From Burkholderia puraquae (lineage in GTDB: Bacteria > Pseudomonadota > Gammaproteobacteria > Burkholderiales > Burkholderiaceae): a stretch of DNA of 64,000 nt. Positions 33,949 to 41,703 of this stretch are shown one piece after another; the stretch's first letter is position 1, and every line of letters starts with the position of its first letter. Position numbers and translations under genes: made by a program. Location: NCBI RefSeq assembly GCF_002099195.1, contig NZ_NBYX01000014.1, forward strand, positions 1-64,000, in the 5' to 3' direction. The notes below the pieces were generated by a model. It had not been told where the DNA came from. It saw only the letters and a list, made by a program, of their open reading frames with translations, and did not search any database.

Positions 33949-35250
33949 ATGGAAAAGACACAATCGGTTGCCGTACAACGCTGGTGGTACTTGATGCCAG
34001 TGATCTTCATTACCTACAGTCTGGCCTATCTGGATCGCGCCAACTATGGCTTTGCAGCTGCGGTCGGGATCGACAGGGACCTTGGCATCACGCACGGCAC
34101 GTCGTCGCTGATCGGCTCGTTGTTTTTTCTCGGCTACTGCCTGTTCCAGGTGCCCGGCGCGATCTATGCGCAACGCAACAGCGTGAAGAAATTGATCTTC
34201 GTCAGTCTGATCTTGTGGGGTTTGTGCGCTGCGGCGACCGGGTTGGTCAGTAACATTCCGATGTTGATGGTGCTGCGCTTCGTTCTTGGCATGGTGGAAG
34301 CCGCGGTAATGCCGTCGATGCTGATTTACATCAGCCGCTGGTTCACGCGTAGCGAGCGCTCGCGCGCGAATACGTTCCTGATTCTCGGCAACCCGGTGAC
34401 CGTGTTGTGGATGTCGATCGTCTCGGGATATTTGGTACGCAGCTTCGGCTGGCGGGAAATGTTCGTCATCGAAGGACTCCCAGCACTTGCGTGGGCAATT
34501 GTCTGGTGGTTGACAGTCAAGGATCGACCTGTCGACGCAACGTGGATGACCGATGCAGAAAAAGCTGAACTCGACGCGCGCCTGAGGGCTGAGCAAGCCC
34601 ACATCGCGCCGGTTCGCGACTACAAGGCTGCATTCCGTTCGTCGGTCGTGCTGAAGTGCAGTGCGGTCCACGCCCTCTGGAGCATCGGCGTATATGGATT
34701 CATCATGTGGTTGCCGTCGATTCTCAAGACCGCGTCGAATATTGATATTGTTTCGATCGGTTGGCTTGCGGCCATTCCGTATGTTGCCGCGATTATCCTG
34801 ATGCTTCTTGCATCGTGGCTTTCAGACAAGACGCGAAACCGCAAGCTGTTCGTCTGGCCACTACTGCTCGTCGGAACCATAGCTCTAATGGCTTCGTACA
34901 TGGTTGGAGGGGCACATTTCTGGATCTCGTTCATGCTTCTTATAGTTGCTGGCGCAACTATGTACGCGCCGTATGGCCCCTTCTTTGCGCTCGTGTCGGA
35001 ACTCATCCCGAGTAACGTGCTCGGCGGCGCGATCGGCATCATCAATTCGAGTGGCGCGCTAGGCGCGTTTGTCGGTTCGTGGGTCGTTGGATATCTAAAT
35101 GGTGCGACCGGAAGCCCGTCCAGCTCGTACGTCTTCATGGCAGCCGCGCTACTGCTTTCCGTGATACTGATGATCACGGTTCCAGTTCGTTCGGGGCAGT
35201 TCGGAACGCGCCAGCGCCCCCGTCTTGACGACGTCCAGTACGACAGTTAG
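33949..35250 (+). CDS. MFS transporter, anion:cation symporter (sugar acid/tartrate) type
   Basis: A 433-residue transporter with 12 predicted helices. LAYLDRANYGFAAA near residue 24 and SRWFTRSERSRANTFL near 120 are typical of the ACS family, which moves gluconate/galactonate-, tartrate- or phthalate-like anions. ATG 33949 follows AGGAG at 33939-33943; the open frame begins at 33877. It sits directly after gluconokinase, supporting a sugar-acid substrate. The stop codon coincides with the left end of an IS5-type element (35250), so the final residues may have been altered by the insertion. Confidence 0.87.
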   Translation: MEKTQSVAVQRWWYLMPVIFITYSLAYLDRANYGFAAAVGIDRDLGITHGTSSLIGSLFFLGYCLFQVPGAIYAQRNSVKKLIFVSLILWGLCAAATGLVSNIPMLMVLRFVLGMVEAAVMPSMLIYISRWFTRSERSRANTFLILGNPVTVLWMSIVSGYLVRSFGWREMFVIEGLPALAWAIVWWLTVKDRPVDATWMTDAEKAELDARLRAEQAHIAPVRDYKAAFRSSVVLKCSAVHALWSIGVYGFIMWLPSILKTASNIDIVSIGWLAAIPYVAAIILMLLASWLSDKTRNRKLFVWPLLLVGTIALMASYMVGGAHFWISFMLLIVAGATMYAPYGPFFALVSELIPSNVLGGAIGIINSSGALGAFVGSWVVGYLNGATGSPSSSYVFMAAALLLSVILMITVPVRSGQFGTRQRPRLDDVQYDS

Positions 35251-36130
35251 AGGTCGGTTCAAACACCCCGTGAGGGGCTGTTTACTTCCTCGGCGAGCTG
35301 TTAGCCTTGGGCACCAGAACAACGGAAGCTCAAGGATGGAAGCGCCGATCATTGACGACGAACCGTGGATACCCATTGCTGCCGCCCGCGAAGCCTCGTG
35401 CGAAAAGTGATCCTGGTCGTCCGTGCGTTTCCGATCGTGCGGCGCTCAACGGCATCCTGTTCGTGTTCAAGACGGGAATCCGCTGGAACCACTTGCCGAC
35501 TCGGCTGGGCTTCGGTTCTGGCGCAACCTGCTGGCGGCGATTGAACGACTGGCAAAAGACCGGTGTATGGGACCGACTGCACGAGCTGCTGCTCGACAAG
35601 TTGCGTGCGGCCGGCCGGATCGATCTGTCATACGCTGCGGTTGATTCATCGTCCGTGCGTGCCATTGGGGCCACGGATCGTGCGCGACCCGGTTCCAGGC
35701 ACCACATCCTCGTAGACGCCAACGGCGTTCCTGTCGTGGCGATCCTGACCGGCGCGAACGCCAACGACGTCACGTAGTGGCTGCCGCTCGTTAATGCAAT
35801 TCCGCCGATTCGCGGTGTCCGTGGCCGACCACTTCGGAAGCCCGGCGTCGTCTACACCGATCGCGGCTACGATGCCACACGACGCCGACGTGCACTGCGT
35901 GAGCGTGGCATCAGGCCCGTGATCGAGAAACGCCGGACCGTACACGGCAGCGGGTTCGGCAAGTACGTTGGGTGGTGGAACGTACGCACTCCTGGCTCCA
36001 CAAGTTCCGTCGTCTACGCGCGCGCTTCGAGCGACGCGCCGACATTCACGAAGCATTCTTGAAACTTGACTGCCCGCTCGTCTGCTGGAACATCTTCAGG
36101 CAAGCTGAGCAAGGTTATAGAACTGGCCTC
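35250..36130 (+). mobile_element. Inactivated IS5-family element (IS427-like)
   Basis: About 881 bp bounded by imperfect inverted ends, GAGGTCGGTTC at left and the complement of GAGGCCAGTTC at right. The transposase (about 35336-36117) begins MEAPIIDDEPW and shifts frame at about 35390. It continues through CWRRLNDWQKTGVWDRLHE and AAVDSSSVRA, then has a TAG after ANANDVT (35775-35777). It shifts again at about 35966 before VERTHSWLHKFRRL. The DDE residues are recognisable (VDSSS, YTDRGYD, VERTH) but the gene is dead. No clear target duplication is seen. The left end touches the MFS stop; the right end cuts a LysR gene. Confidence 0.85.
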
Positions 36131-36426
36131 TTGGCGACGTCGATTTCGGCGCAGACCGTCGCCGCATGGTCTCGACACGTGGCCCCGGCTTCTGTGACTG
36201 CAGCTCCTCGGGTGGATCGTGCAAGCAACTGGACGCCAAGTTCCGATTCAAGCCGCGCGAGCCGGCGACTGACGATCGACTTGGACACGCCAAGCCGGAG
36301 CGCAGCCGGTGAAACGCCCCCAGCATCTGCCACTTCCACAAATGTCTGCAACTCTTCGATGTCCAATTCGGTGTTCCCCAATTCGCGACACAGCTCGCCC
36401 CAGAGTGGTACTACCGTGTTGAGCAC
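36131..36426 (-). pseudogene. LysR regulator truncated by the IS element
   Basis: An N-terminal LysR fragment: LDIEELQTFVEVADAGGVSPAALRLGVSKSIVSRRLARLE and LLARSTRGAAVTEAG form the HTH. Translation runs into the IS end after EIDVAK and stops there. The start may be the TTG at 36366 beginning LDIEEL, or ATG 36426. The effector domain is missing and no remainder exists on the other side of the IS, so a deletion accompanied the insertion. It once diverged from the isochorismatase-type gene. Confidence 0.85.
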
Positions 36427-36521
36427 GGGACCAACAAAATGTTGCTTCCCGGCGACGTCGTCGCTGGCGTGTGTTTCCCGGAAATCGAATCTCGCTCACA
36501 TCGGCAACAAAGGAGGCACTC

Positions 36522-37175
36522 GTGACTTTTCGTAACGGTCTCGCTTCGCTTCTTCGTCCAGAAGACTCGGTACTCGTTCTGATTGATCATCAACCGTACC
36601 AACTCGCGAACGTGAACAGCCACGAACCGCAGATGGTGATCAACAATACGGCGGCTCTCGCGAAGACCGCCAAGGCCTTCGGGGTCCCTACCATTCTGAC
36701 GACGGTGGTCGCTGGACGGGGAGGGAACCTCTTCCCCCAGATCGCCGACGTGTTCCCCGACCAAGAGATCATCGACCGTACTTTCATTAACACCAGGCAG
36801 GACCGGAAGGTTGTGGATGCGGTAGAAGCGACGGGCCGCAAGCAGTTGATTATCGCTGGCTTGTGGACCGAGGTATGTGTCGCGATGCCAACAATCCAGG
36901 CTCTCGGCGAAGGTTGGGACGTTACGGTCGTCACCGATGCGTCAGGCGGTGTTTCGGTCGAGGCCCATGAGGTCGCAATCCAGCGCATGATCGCGGCTGG
37001 CGCGAACATGATGACTTGGCTGGCGGTCGCATCTGAATGGCAGCGCGATTGGGCTCGGAGCGATCAAGCTGCGGCGCTGACAGAAGTGATTACGCAGCAT
37101 GCCGGCGGTAGCGGCATCGCCTTTCTGTGGGAGCAGCAGTTGCTCAACACGCCTGTGCCAAACAACGCAGCATGA
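36522..37175 (+). CDS. Isochorismatase-family cysteine hydrolase (YcaC-like)
   Basis: A 217-residue hydrolase. Asp22 (VLVLIDHQPYQ) and Cys119 (GLWTEVCV) are two of the catalytic triad. The TFINTRQDRKVVDAVEATGRKQLIIAG stretch supports the YcaC branch. The start is a GTG at 36522 with a perfect AGGAGG six bases upstream. Substrate is unknown; YcaC-type proteins hydrolyse small amides or nitriles in some cases. Its probable divergent LysR regulator is truncated, so the gene may now be unregulated. Confidence 0.87.
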   Translation: MTFRNGLASLLRPEDSVLVLIDHQPYQLANVNSHEPQMVINNTAALAKTAKAFGVPTILTTVVAGRGGNLFPQIADVFPDQEIIDRTFINTRQDRKVVDAVEATGRKQLIIAGLWTEVCVAMPTIQALGEGWDVTVVTDASGGVSVEAHEVAIQRMIAAGANMMTWLAVASEWQRDWARSDQAAALTEVITQHAGGSGIAFLWEQQLLNTPVPNNAA

Positions 37176-37334
37176 TCTGAGTGGGGATGAAGAGGTTTTT
37201 GAGCGACGCGCCGCGAGACGGCTGATTGCTTGTCGAGTCTCGTCATCCCTCTCTAAAGAGAAGGCCATCATGCAGGGCTGCAGGCCGCCGGCCTCGTATT
37301 CGCCCCGTTTTCCACGGAGTTCAGAAGTGGAAAC

Positions 37335-37445
37335 TTAGCGGCCATGGCCAAAACGTTGGGCCACATCTGCCACCGAACGACCACGTTCGGTGACTTGCTT
37401 GACTGCTTCTATCTTGAACTCATCCGTGTAGCGCTTGCTGCTCAT
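37335..37445 (-). mobile_element. IS3-family orfA 5' fragment
   Basis: A 36-codon minus-strand frame, MSSKRYTDEF then KIEAVKQVTERGRSVADVAQRFG, matching the N-terminal helix-turn-helix of IS3-type OrfA transposases. It is followed by a stop and no further transposase sequence. GAGGAG lies upstream as its ribosome site. A relic of a former insertion. Confidence 0.75.
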
Positions 37446-37661
37446 ATGGATCTCCTCGCTTGCCAAAAATTATGGCTCGAAGATGTCCGGCCGGCCGGTA
37501 CAGCGTCGGAACCCATGCCGGCCGCGATCGATCGCCAACGCAGATGCCATCGTCGAGACAATCTTCTATGATGGAGCGTCGCACCGAGAATGGCGGCCTG
37601 CGAAACACTGTGCAGGGACTGCCACCGAATGGAATACGGCTGTCCGAACAGGCGAACCGAT

Positions 37662-38066
37662 ATGAATACTGGAACACATTCCCACCGAGCAGAACACTGC
37701 GCCCGCATCCGGACCGCGCTTCTCAATTTGCACCGGACACTGGTCGAGCTTGAGCGTAGAGAGTACGAGAAGGTCTATGGGCACCAATCCGCCGGCGATT
37801 TTTTGCAGGTGATGGCCTTCGACGATTCGATGAAGTGGCTGGAGCCTCTCAGCCGACTCATCGTCATGCTGGACGAAGCGCTGGATCAAGAGGGCGAACT
37901 GGAGCTGACGCCGACGGTGGTCGTGGCAAGAGCGCGGGAATTGCTCAAGCTGGACCGGGCGTCCGCGGACGCATTTGCAACGCGCTATCTGCATCACTTT
38001 GACAACTCGGCCTATCTTGCGGTCGACCACACTGCGTTGTTGAGGCTCATCGGCAGCGTTGCGTAG
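37662..38066 (+). CDS. Hypothetical helical protein
   Basis: A 134-residue protein I do not recognise by family. It has an N-terminal His/Arg-rich stretch (GTHSHRAEHCARIR). It is almost all predicted helix (LLNLHRTLVELERREYEKVYG, DSMKWLEPLSRLIVMLDEALDQ). It is acidic in the middle and has no signal peptide or membrane segment. ATG 37662 follows AGGCGA; the frame is open from 37590. The gene looks intact, though it lies in a region of IS relics and pseudogenes. Confidence 0.6.
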   Translation: MNTGTHSHRAEHCARIRTALLNLHRTLVELERREYEKVYGHQSAGDFLQVMAFDDSMKWLEPLSRLIVMLDEALDQEGELELTPTVVVARARELLKLDRASADAFATRYLHHFDNSAYLAVDHTALLRLIGSVA

Positions 38067-38871
38067 GGCATGCTCGAAACGAGCGGCTGACGTGCTCGGC
38101 GCAGTCTCTACGCGTCACCCCGCCTAGGACGCGCAATGGCGGCGCAGTACGCAGGACGCTCGTCACGCCCATCAACGGTGGATCGCGTCCTGCGCGACGC
38201 CGCTTCTCCGTTGACGGCACGACCGCGCCCAGGGTTCACGTCAAAGAAGCCGGTACGCTTTCGGCGTTGGCGGATTCGAGCAACGCATCCAAGATCCGTT
38301 GGGTCGTCATCGGCACGTCGGGCCAGAACCGATCGCGCTTACCGGAAAGAAGCAGATCGGCGAAGGTCCGATACAGGCCGGACTCTTGCGCGGTGGGGGG
38401 CTATATTCGGGAGGCGAAATCGTCCTCTCGTGCCGCTCCAGATCTCCCTCGAACGCGACTGGTGTCACGCCCAAGTCGCCTCGACGTGTTCGAGGCCGGG
38501 CTTTACCGAGTCAACGGTGATCGCGTTGCGCCTGAAGGGCTTGCGTGACCTGCAGCATACGGCTCGAGCGCTTGTGCTCGACGAAGGCATCCTGGCTCCG
38601 CGCCGTATAAGATAGAGGGCGATCGCTTTCACGCATGGCGAATAGACGGCGAGCGGCGCGCTCGCATGCCGGGTAGAAGGGCCGGCTCACCGGGCGTGTC
38701 GCCGCTTCGAATTCGCATGAACAGGAGGCCATCGAGGGCAATCCCGATCAGTACGAGCCGCTGATCGGGATTGCACGCAAATGTCTGGTCTATTGCACGC
38801 TCGAGGCTTTGCCATTGATCGTCAGGATCGAAGGTAGGCCCGCCGCGTCGTGACCTCACGGGAGAGACGAT
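38067..38871. other. Decayed region with an oxidoreductase C-terminal remnant
   Basis: About 800 bases with no intact gene. On the minus strand from about 38390 to 38239 the frame reads GLYRTFADLLLSGKRDRFW then TTQRILDALLESANAESV and a stop. It resembles the C-terminus of a Gfo/Idh/MocA-type oxidoreductase. Upstream pieces (GDLGVTPVAFEGDLERHE) occur in another frame near 38430-38500. The 12-bp inverted repeat at 38740-38772 lies in the same stretch. No start codon-to-stop gene can be supported. Confidence 0.5.
38740..38772. repeat. Perfect 12-bp inverted repeat
   Basis: AATCCCGATCAG at 38740-38751 pairs exactly with 38761-38772 across nine bases. It is about 100 bases before the M17-like gene. 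No T-run follows. It could be an operator or a remnant structure. Confidence 0.5.
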
Positions 38872-39489
38872 ATGGTTCTTCGGCAGATCATCGGCAGTTG
38901 GCGTGATGTGTCCTTCGAGGTTGCAGCATGGGATGGCGTTGGTGCACAGGTCGATCTTTCCTGTGGTTGCATGTTCGCGCGCGAGGCGGCAGGTGAGGGG
39001 CCGACGGGCGGACTACGCCATCTCGACCTCGCGCTTTCGGGTGCACTCACCGGGTTGCGGCGCGAAGGTCACTTTTTGGCAGCGCCGATGGAAACATTGT
39101 TGATCAGCCGCCCGCCCGCGGGCATCGAAGCGGGTAGCCTGCTGCTGGTCGGGCTCGGTGACCCCGCAAGCTGGACCATTGAAGTAACCGCGGATGCTGC
39201 CGCCACCGCTGCCCGAACGGCGATGCAGCAGGGTGCGCGGAGTGTAGCCTTCGCGCCGAGCATACTCGACGGCGGGTTGACTACTGCGGCGACCGAAGGT
39301 ATGCCGCAGGCCATGGTGACGGCCGTGCTGGCCACGATAAACACACAGTACCGGATCGCGGAACTGGGGCTCGCTGTGCTACCGTCACTGCGCCATTGGG
39401 TCTTCGATGTCGGCGCGTCACGCTTCGACGGAGCCGTAGAACATTTCGGAAACGCGCTTGCGGCCGTACTGTCCCAAGGCACGAAGTAA
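38872..39489 (+). CDS. M17 leucyl-aminopeptidase N-terminal-domain protein (no catalytic domain)
   Basis: A 205-residue protein resembling only the N-terminal macro-like domain of leucyl aminopeptidase: GALTGLRREGHFLAAPMETLLI near residue 55 and GSLLLVGLGDPASWTIEVTADAAATAARTA near 90-115. The zinc-binding catalytic C-domain is absent. It ends with a clean stop, so it is a known stand-alone type in Burkholderia rather than an obvious truncation. Function is unclear; macro-like folds bind nucleotides or ADP-ribose. It may have been co-regulated with the hutC-like pseudogene downstream. Confidence 0.7.
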   Translation: MVLRQIIGSWRDVSFEVAAWDGVGAQVDLSCGCMFAREAAGEGPTGGLRHLDLALSGALTGLRREGHFLAAPMETLLISRPPAGIEAGSLLLVGLGDPASWTIEVTADAAATAARTAMQQGARSVAFAPSILDGGLTTAATEGMPQAMVTAVLATINTQYRIAELGLAVLPSLRHWVFDVGASRFDGAVEHFGNALAAVLSQGTK

Positions 39490-39539
39490 CGGCAGGTCGA
39501 TTCGGTTTGCGTGAAGTGTGGCGTCATCAGCCGGCTCGT

Positions 39540-40239
39540 CGCACCGTCGATGTACACCAGCAAATTATGCGTTACCTGCTTGAGCGGTTGGCGAACGGTG
39601 ACGGGAAGCCGAGCTGCGCGATTCCGACTGACGCCGAGCTGGTCAATGAGTTCGGTGTGGCGTGCATGATCGTGTCGCGCGCGCTGCGCGAATTGACAGC
39701 CGAGCGCATGCTGATCTGCATCCCGGGCGCGGGCACCGTCGTCGAGCGCCGCCATTACGAATCGACGGTGCCCGAGATCTGCGACACCTCGGACGAGATC
39801 GCCGAGCGCGGCCATCGGCACAGAGCGCTCGTGCTGCTGATCGCAAGCAGCGACGATCCAGAAGCGATCGACGTGCTCGGGCTTCGTTCGGGAGCCGCGC
39901 TTCATTCGCGGATCGTGCATTACGAGGAGCGTGAACCGATCCAGTTCGAGGATCGCTACGTCAATCCGGCGCTGTTTCCCGCGTATCTGGAGCAGGATTT
40001 CACCGTCGAGACGCCGAATCAGTAAATGATGCGCCTTGCGCCGATCCTGCACGCGGAATTTCTCATCTACGCGCAGAAATCCGATGCGCAGGTACGTCGC
40101 CATTTTGTGATGGAAATCGGCGAGCCGCGCCTGTTGCTGAGACACCGCACATGGGTCGGCGAGGAAGTCGCGACGTCAGTGCAGCTGTGGCATCCGGCGT
40201 CGCGGTTTCATCGAGCTTCGAAGGGAAGGCGCCGCATGA
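39540..40239 (+). pseudogene. hutC: HutC-like GntR regulator, inactivated by a nonsense codon
   Basis: The frame reads as a histidine-utilisation repressor: QQIMRYLLERLANGDGKP, IPTDAELVNEFGVACMIVSRALRELTAERML (GntR HTH), then the UTRA domain with HSRIVHYEEREPIQFEDRYVNP. A TAA replaces the expected Tyr codon after TVETPNQ (40023-40025). The same frame then continues RLAPILHAEFLIYAQ and GEPRLLLRHRTWVGEEVATSVQLWHPASRF. The end drifts from the family consensus near 40220, suggesting a second lesion. No hut genes lie nearby. Confidence 0.82.
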
Positions 40240-40347
40240 TTTCGAGCGCAATTTCCGAGGACGAATATTCCAACGTAATATAATCGTCCAAACGAACTGC
40301 TCGACCGGACGGGGGCTGAGTTCGAAGAAGCGAGAGAGACCAAAACC

Positions 40348-40974
40348 ATGAGCCACAAGGCAAAAAAATCGGGTGCCGGGGTGGGCGTGCTTGTCGTGGC
40401 CCTGTTGATTGCTATTGTTGCGGCCCCGAAGGGGAACTGGACGATCGCCTTTGTATTCACCCTTATGTGTGTAATCGTTTCCACCCTGACGAAAAAGAAG
40501 CCGCCGCCGACAATAACGAAATCCATGAGCCCAAGCTCGACGGAGCCGCAGTCTACAACACCAGCGGAGGCCATGCCGAAATCTGCACCGGGAACCCCTT
40601 CGGAGCCGGATGAGGAATTTTTGACAGTAACACTGTCGTCCGATTCAACCAAATCGTCCTATCGGATCGCGCCCCCGAACTTCGAGACGTCGCCGAAAGT
40701 CCGCTGGGTCAATCAAGGTGAGGCGGTGGACATCGCTGGGACGACTATTACCGGCGACATGTTCTTTTTCGGTACACCACGACGGGGTGAGGCGTACCAG
40801 GGCCTCGATGCGTGCGCCGTTGTTTGTAACTCGAACGTGGCAGCGAAAGGGAGCGAAAGCTCGGTTGGCCCCGAAGACTACTGGCTGAGCTACAACTCGT
40901 TCTCTGCAGCACATCGCCGAACATATATTCAGTGGCTGGCACCAGCGCTTCCACACATAGTCCGCATTATCTGA
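40348..40974 (+). pseudogene. Truncated TerB_N-domain membrane protein
   Basis: A 208-codon frame. Two hydrophobic segments (VGVLVVALLIAIVAAP and IAFVFTLMCVIVSTL) lead into a Pro/Ser/Thr-rich linker. Then comes the start of a TerB_N domain: VRWVNQGEAVDIAGTTITGDMFFFGTP, YWLSYNSFSAAHRRTYIQWLA. The domain normally continues for hundreds of residues after this YxxWLA segment. Here it ends 11 codons later in sequence that is the complement of another gene. The break is at about 40942. TerB_N proteins belong to tellurite/stress or phage-defence-linked contexts in bacteria. Confidence 0.7.
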
Positions 40975-41199
40975 CCAGCCAGGCTCCCCGATAAGTTGAT
41001 AAATTCGGCCCGAGCGAGTCTCACCACGTAAGCCGAGATGGTCGAACGTAACGACTTCGGAGCTGACGCGTCCGGTGAGATCTCGGTTGTCTGCACCGAC
41101 AAAATGTCGAGTCCCGCTCGATGTTTCCATGATTCTCCAGCGCGATAACGTTACCCCAGGTTCCTCACTCACTGGGGCGATTCTCCAAATAGTCATGAG
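40943..41199 (-). pseudogene. Truncated hypothetical gene, convergent with the TerB_N fragment
   Basis: A minus-strand frame from about 41196: TIWRIAPVSEEPGVTLSRWRI, TSSGTRHFVGADNRDLTGRVSS, TRSGRIYQLIGEPGWSDNADYVWKRWC. This reads as a genuine small protein family (HFVG-GRVSS-TRSGR-YVW pattern) that I recall only as hypothetical. After RWC the frame enters the TerB_N gene's complement, so its end is lost. It retains an apparent start with AGGAGATGCTC upstream. Confidence 0.55.
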
Positions 41200-41703
41200 C
41201 ATCTCCTGTTCACCAATGAGGGCCTGGCGGGAAAATGTCGAATCTCACCTTGGCGGCCCGTCGATACTGCGCTGTCATTCATGGTATTCGAGTTTGCATC
41301 GCGTTAAAGCGAAAAACTAGACTATTTTATCGGTGATTTTCACGGACGGGATATGCTTTATATTTGCGCGAGTGGTCAACTAATGGTTTTTGGGGGATAA
41401 TATGGTTGCCGGTAACGCCATAACGCGAGGATCGTTTATGCTTTATATGGCGGACGACTTATGCTTAACGGCACAATGCCGAAAACCCGCGATGGCTTCA
41501 GGCGTCGCGGGTTTTTCTTTGCGTTCGCGAGTATCACGATCAGGAAACTACCGAGAGGGTGCCGCACTGCGGTCAATCGAAGTATGCTGTAGCGCGGCCG
41601 GCTCACACGCGACACCCGTTGCGGCCAAAGGCAAGCCAAACAGCCCCGCGATCCATCCGGCGGCAAGAACAAACAGACTTCGGCCGGGAGTGGGACGGCA
41701 ATC
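41200..41703. other. Intergenic region with terminator and possible small RNA
   Basis: About 500 bases. TATGCTTTATAT occurs twice (about 41352 and 41437). A GATAAT -10-like box at about 41395-41400 precedes a roughly 100-base segment ending in the strong terminator at 41482-41520. Open frames through it have no family resemblance. Confidence 0.4.
41482..41520 (+). terminator. Rho-independent terminator
   Basis: AACCCGCGA at about 41484-41492 pairs with TCGCGGGTT at 41505-41513 and is followed by TTTTTCTTT. The AAAA run on the other side would let it act on the minus strand too. Confidence 0.8.

Noticed and set aside
38136..38615. 159-codon plus-strand frame in the decayed region
   Set aside because: Arg/Ser-rich with no family pattern; the readable protein signal is on the opposite strand.
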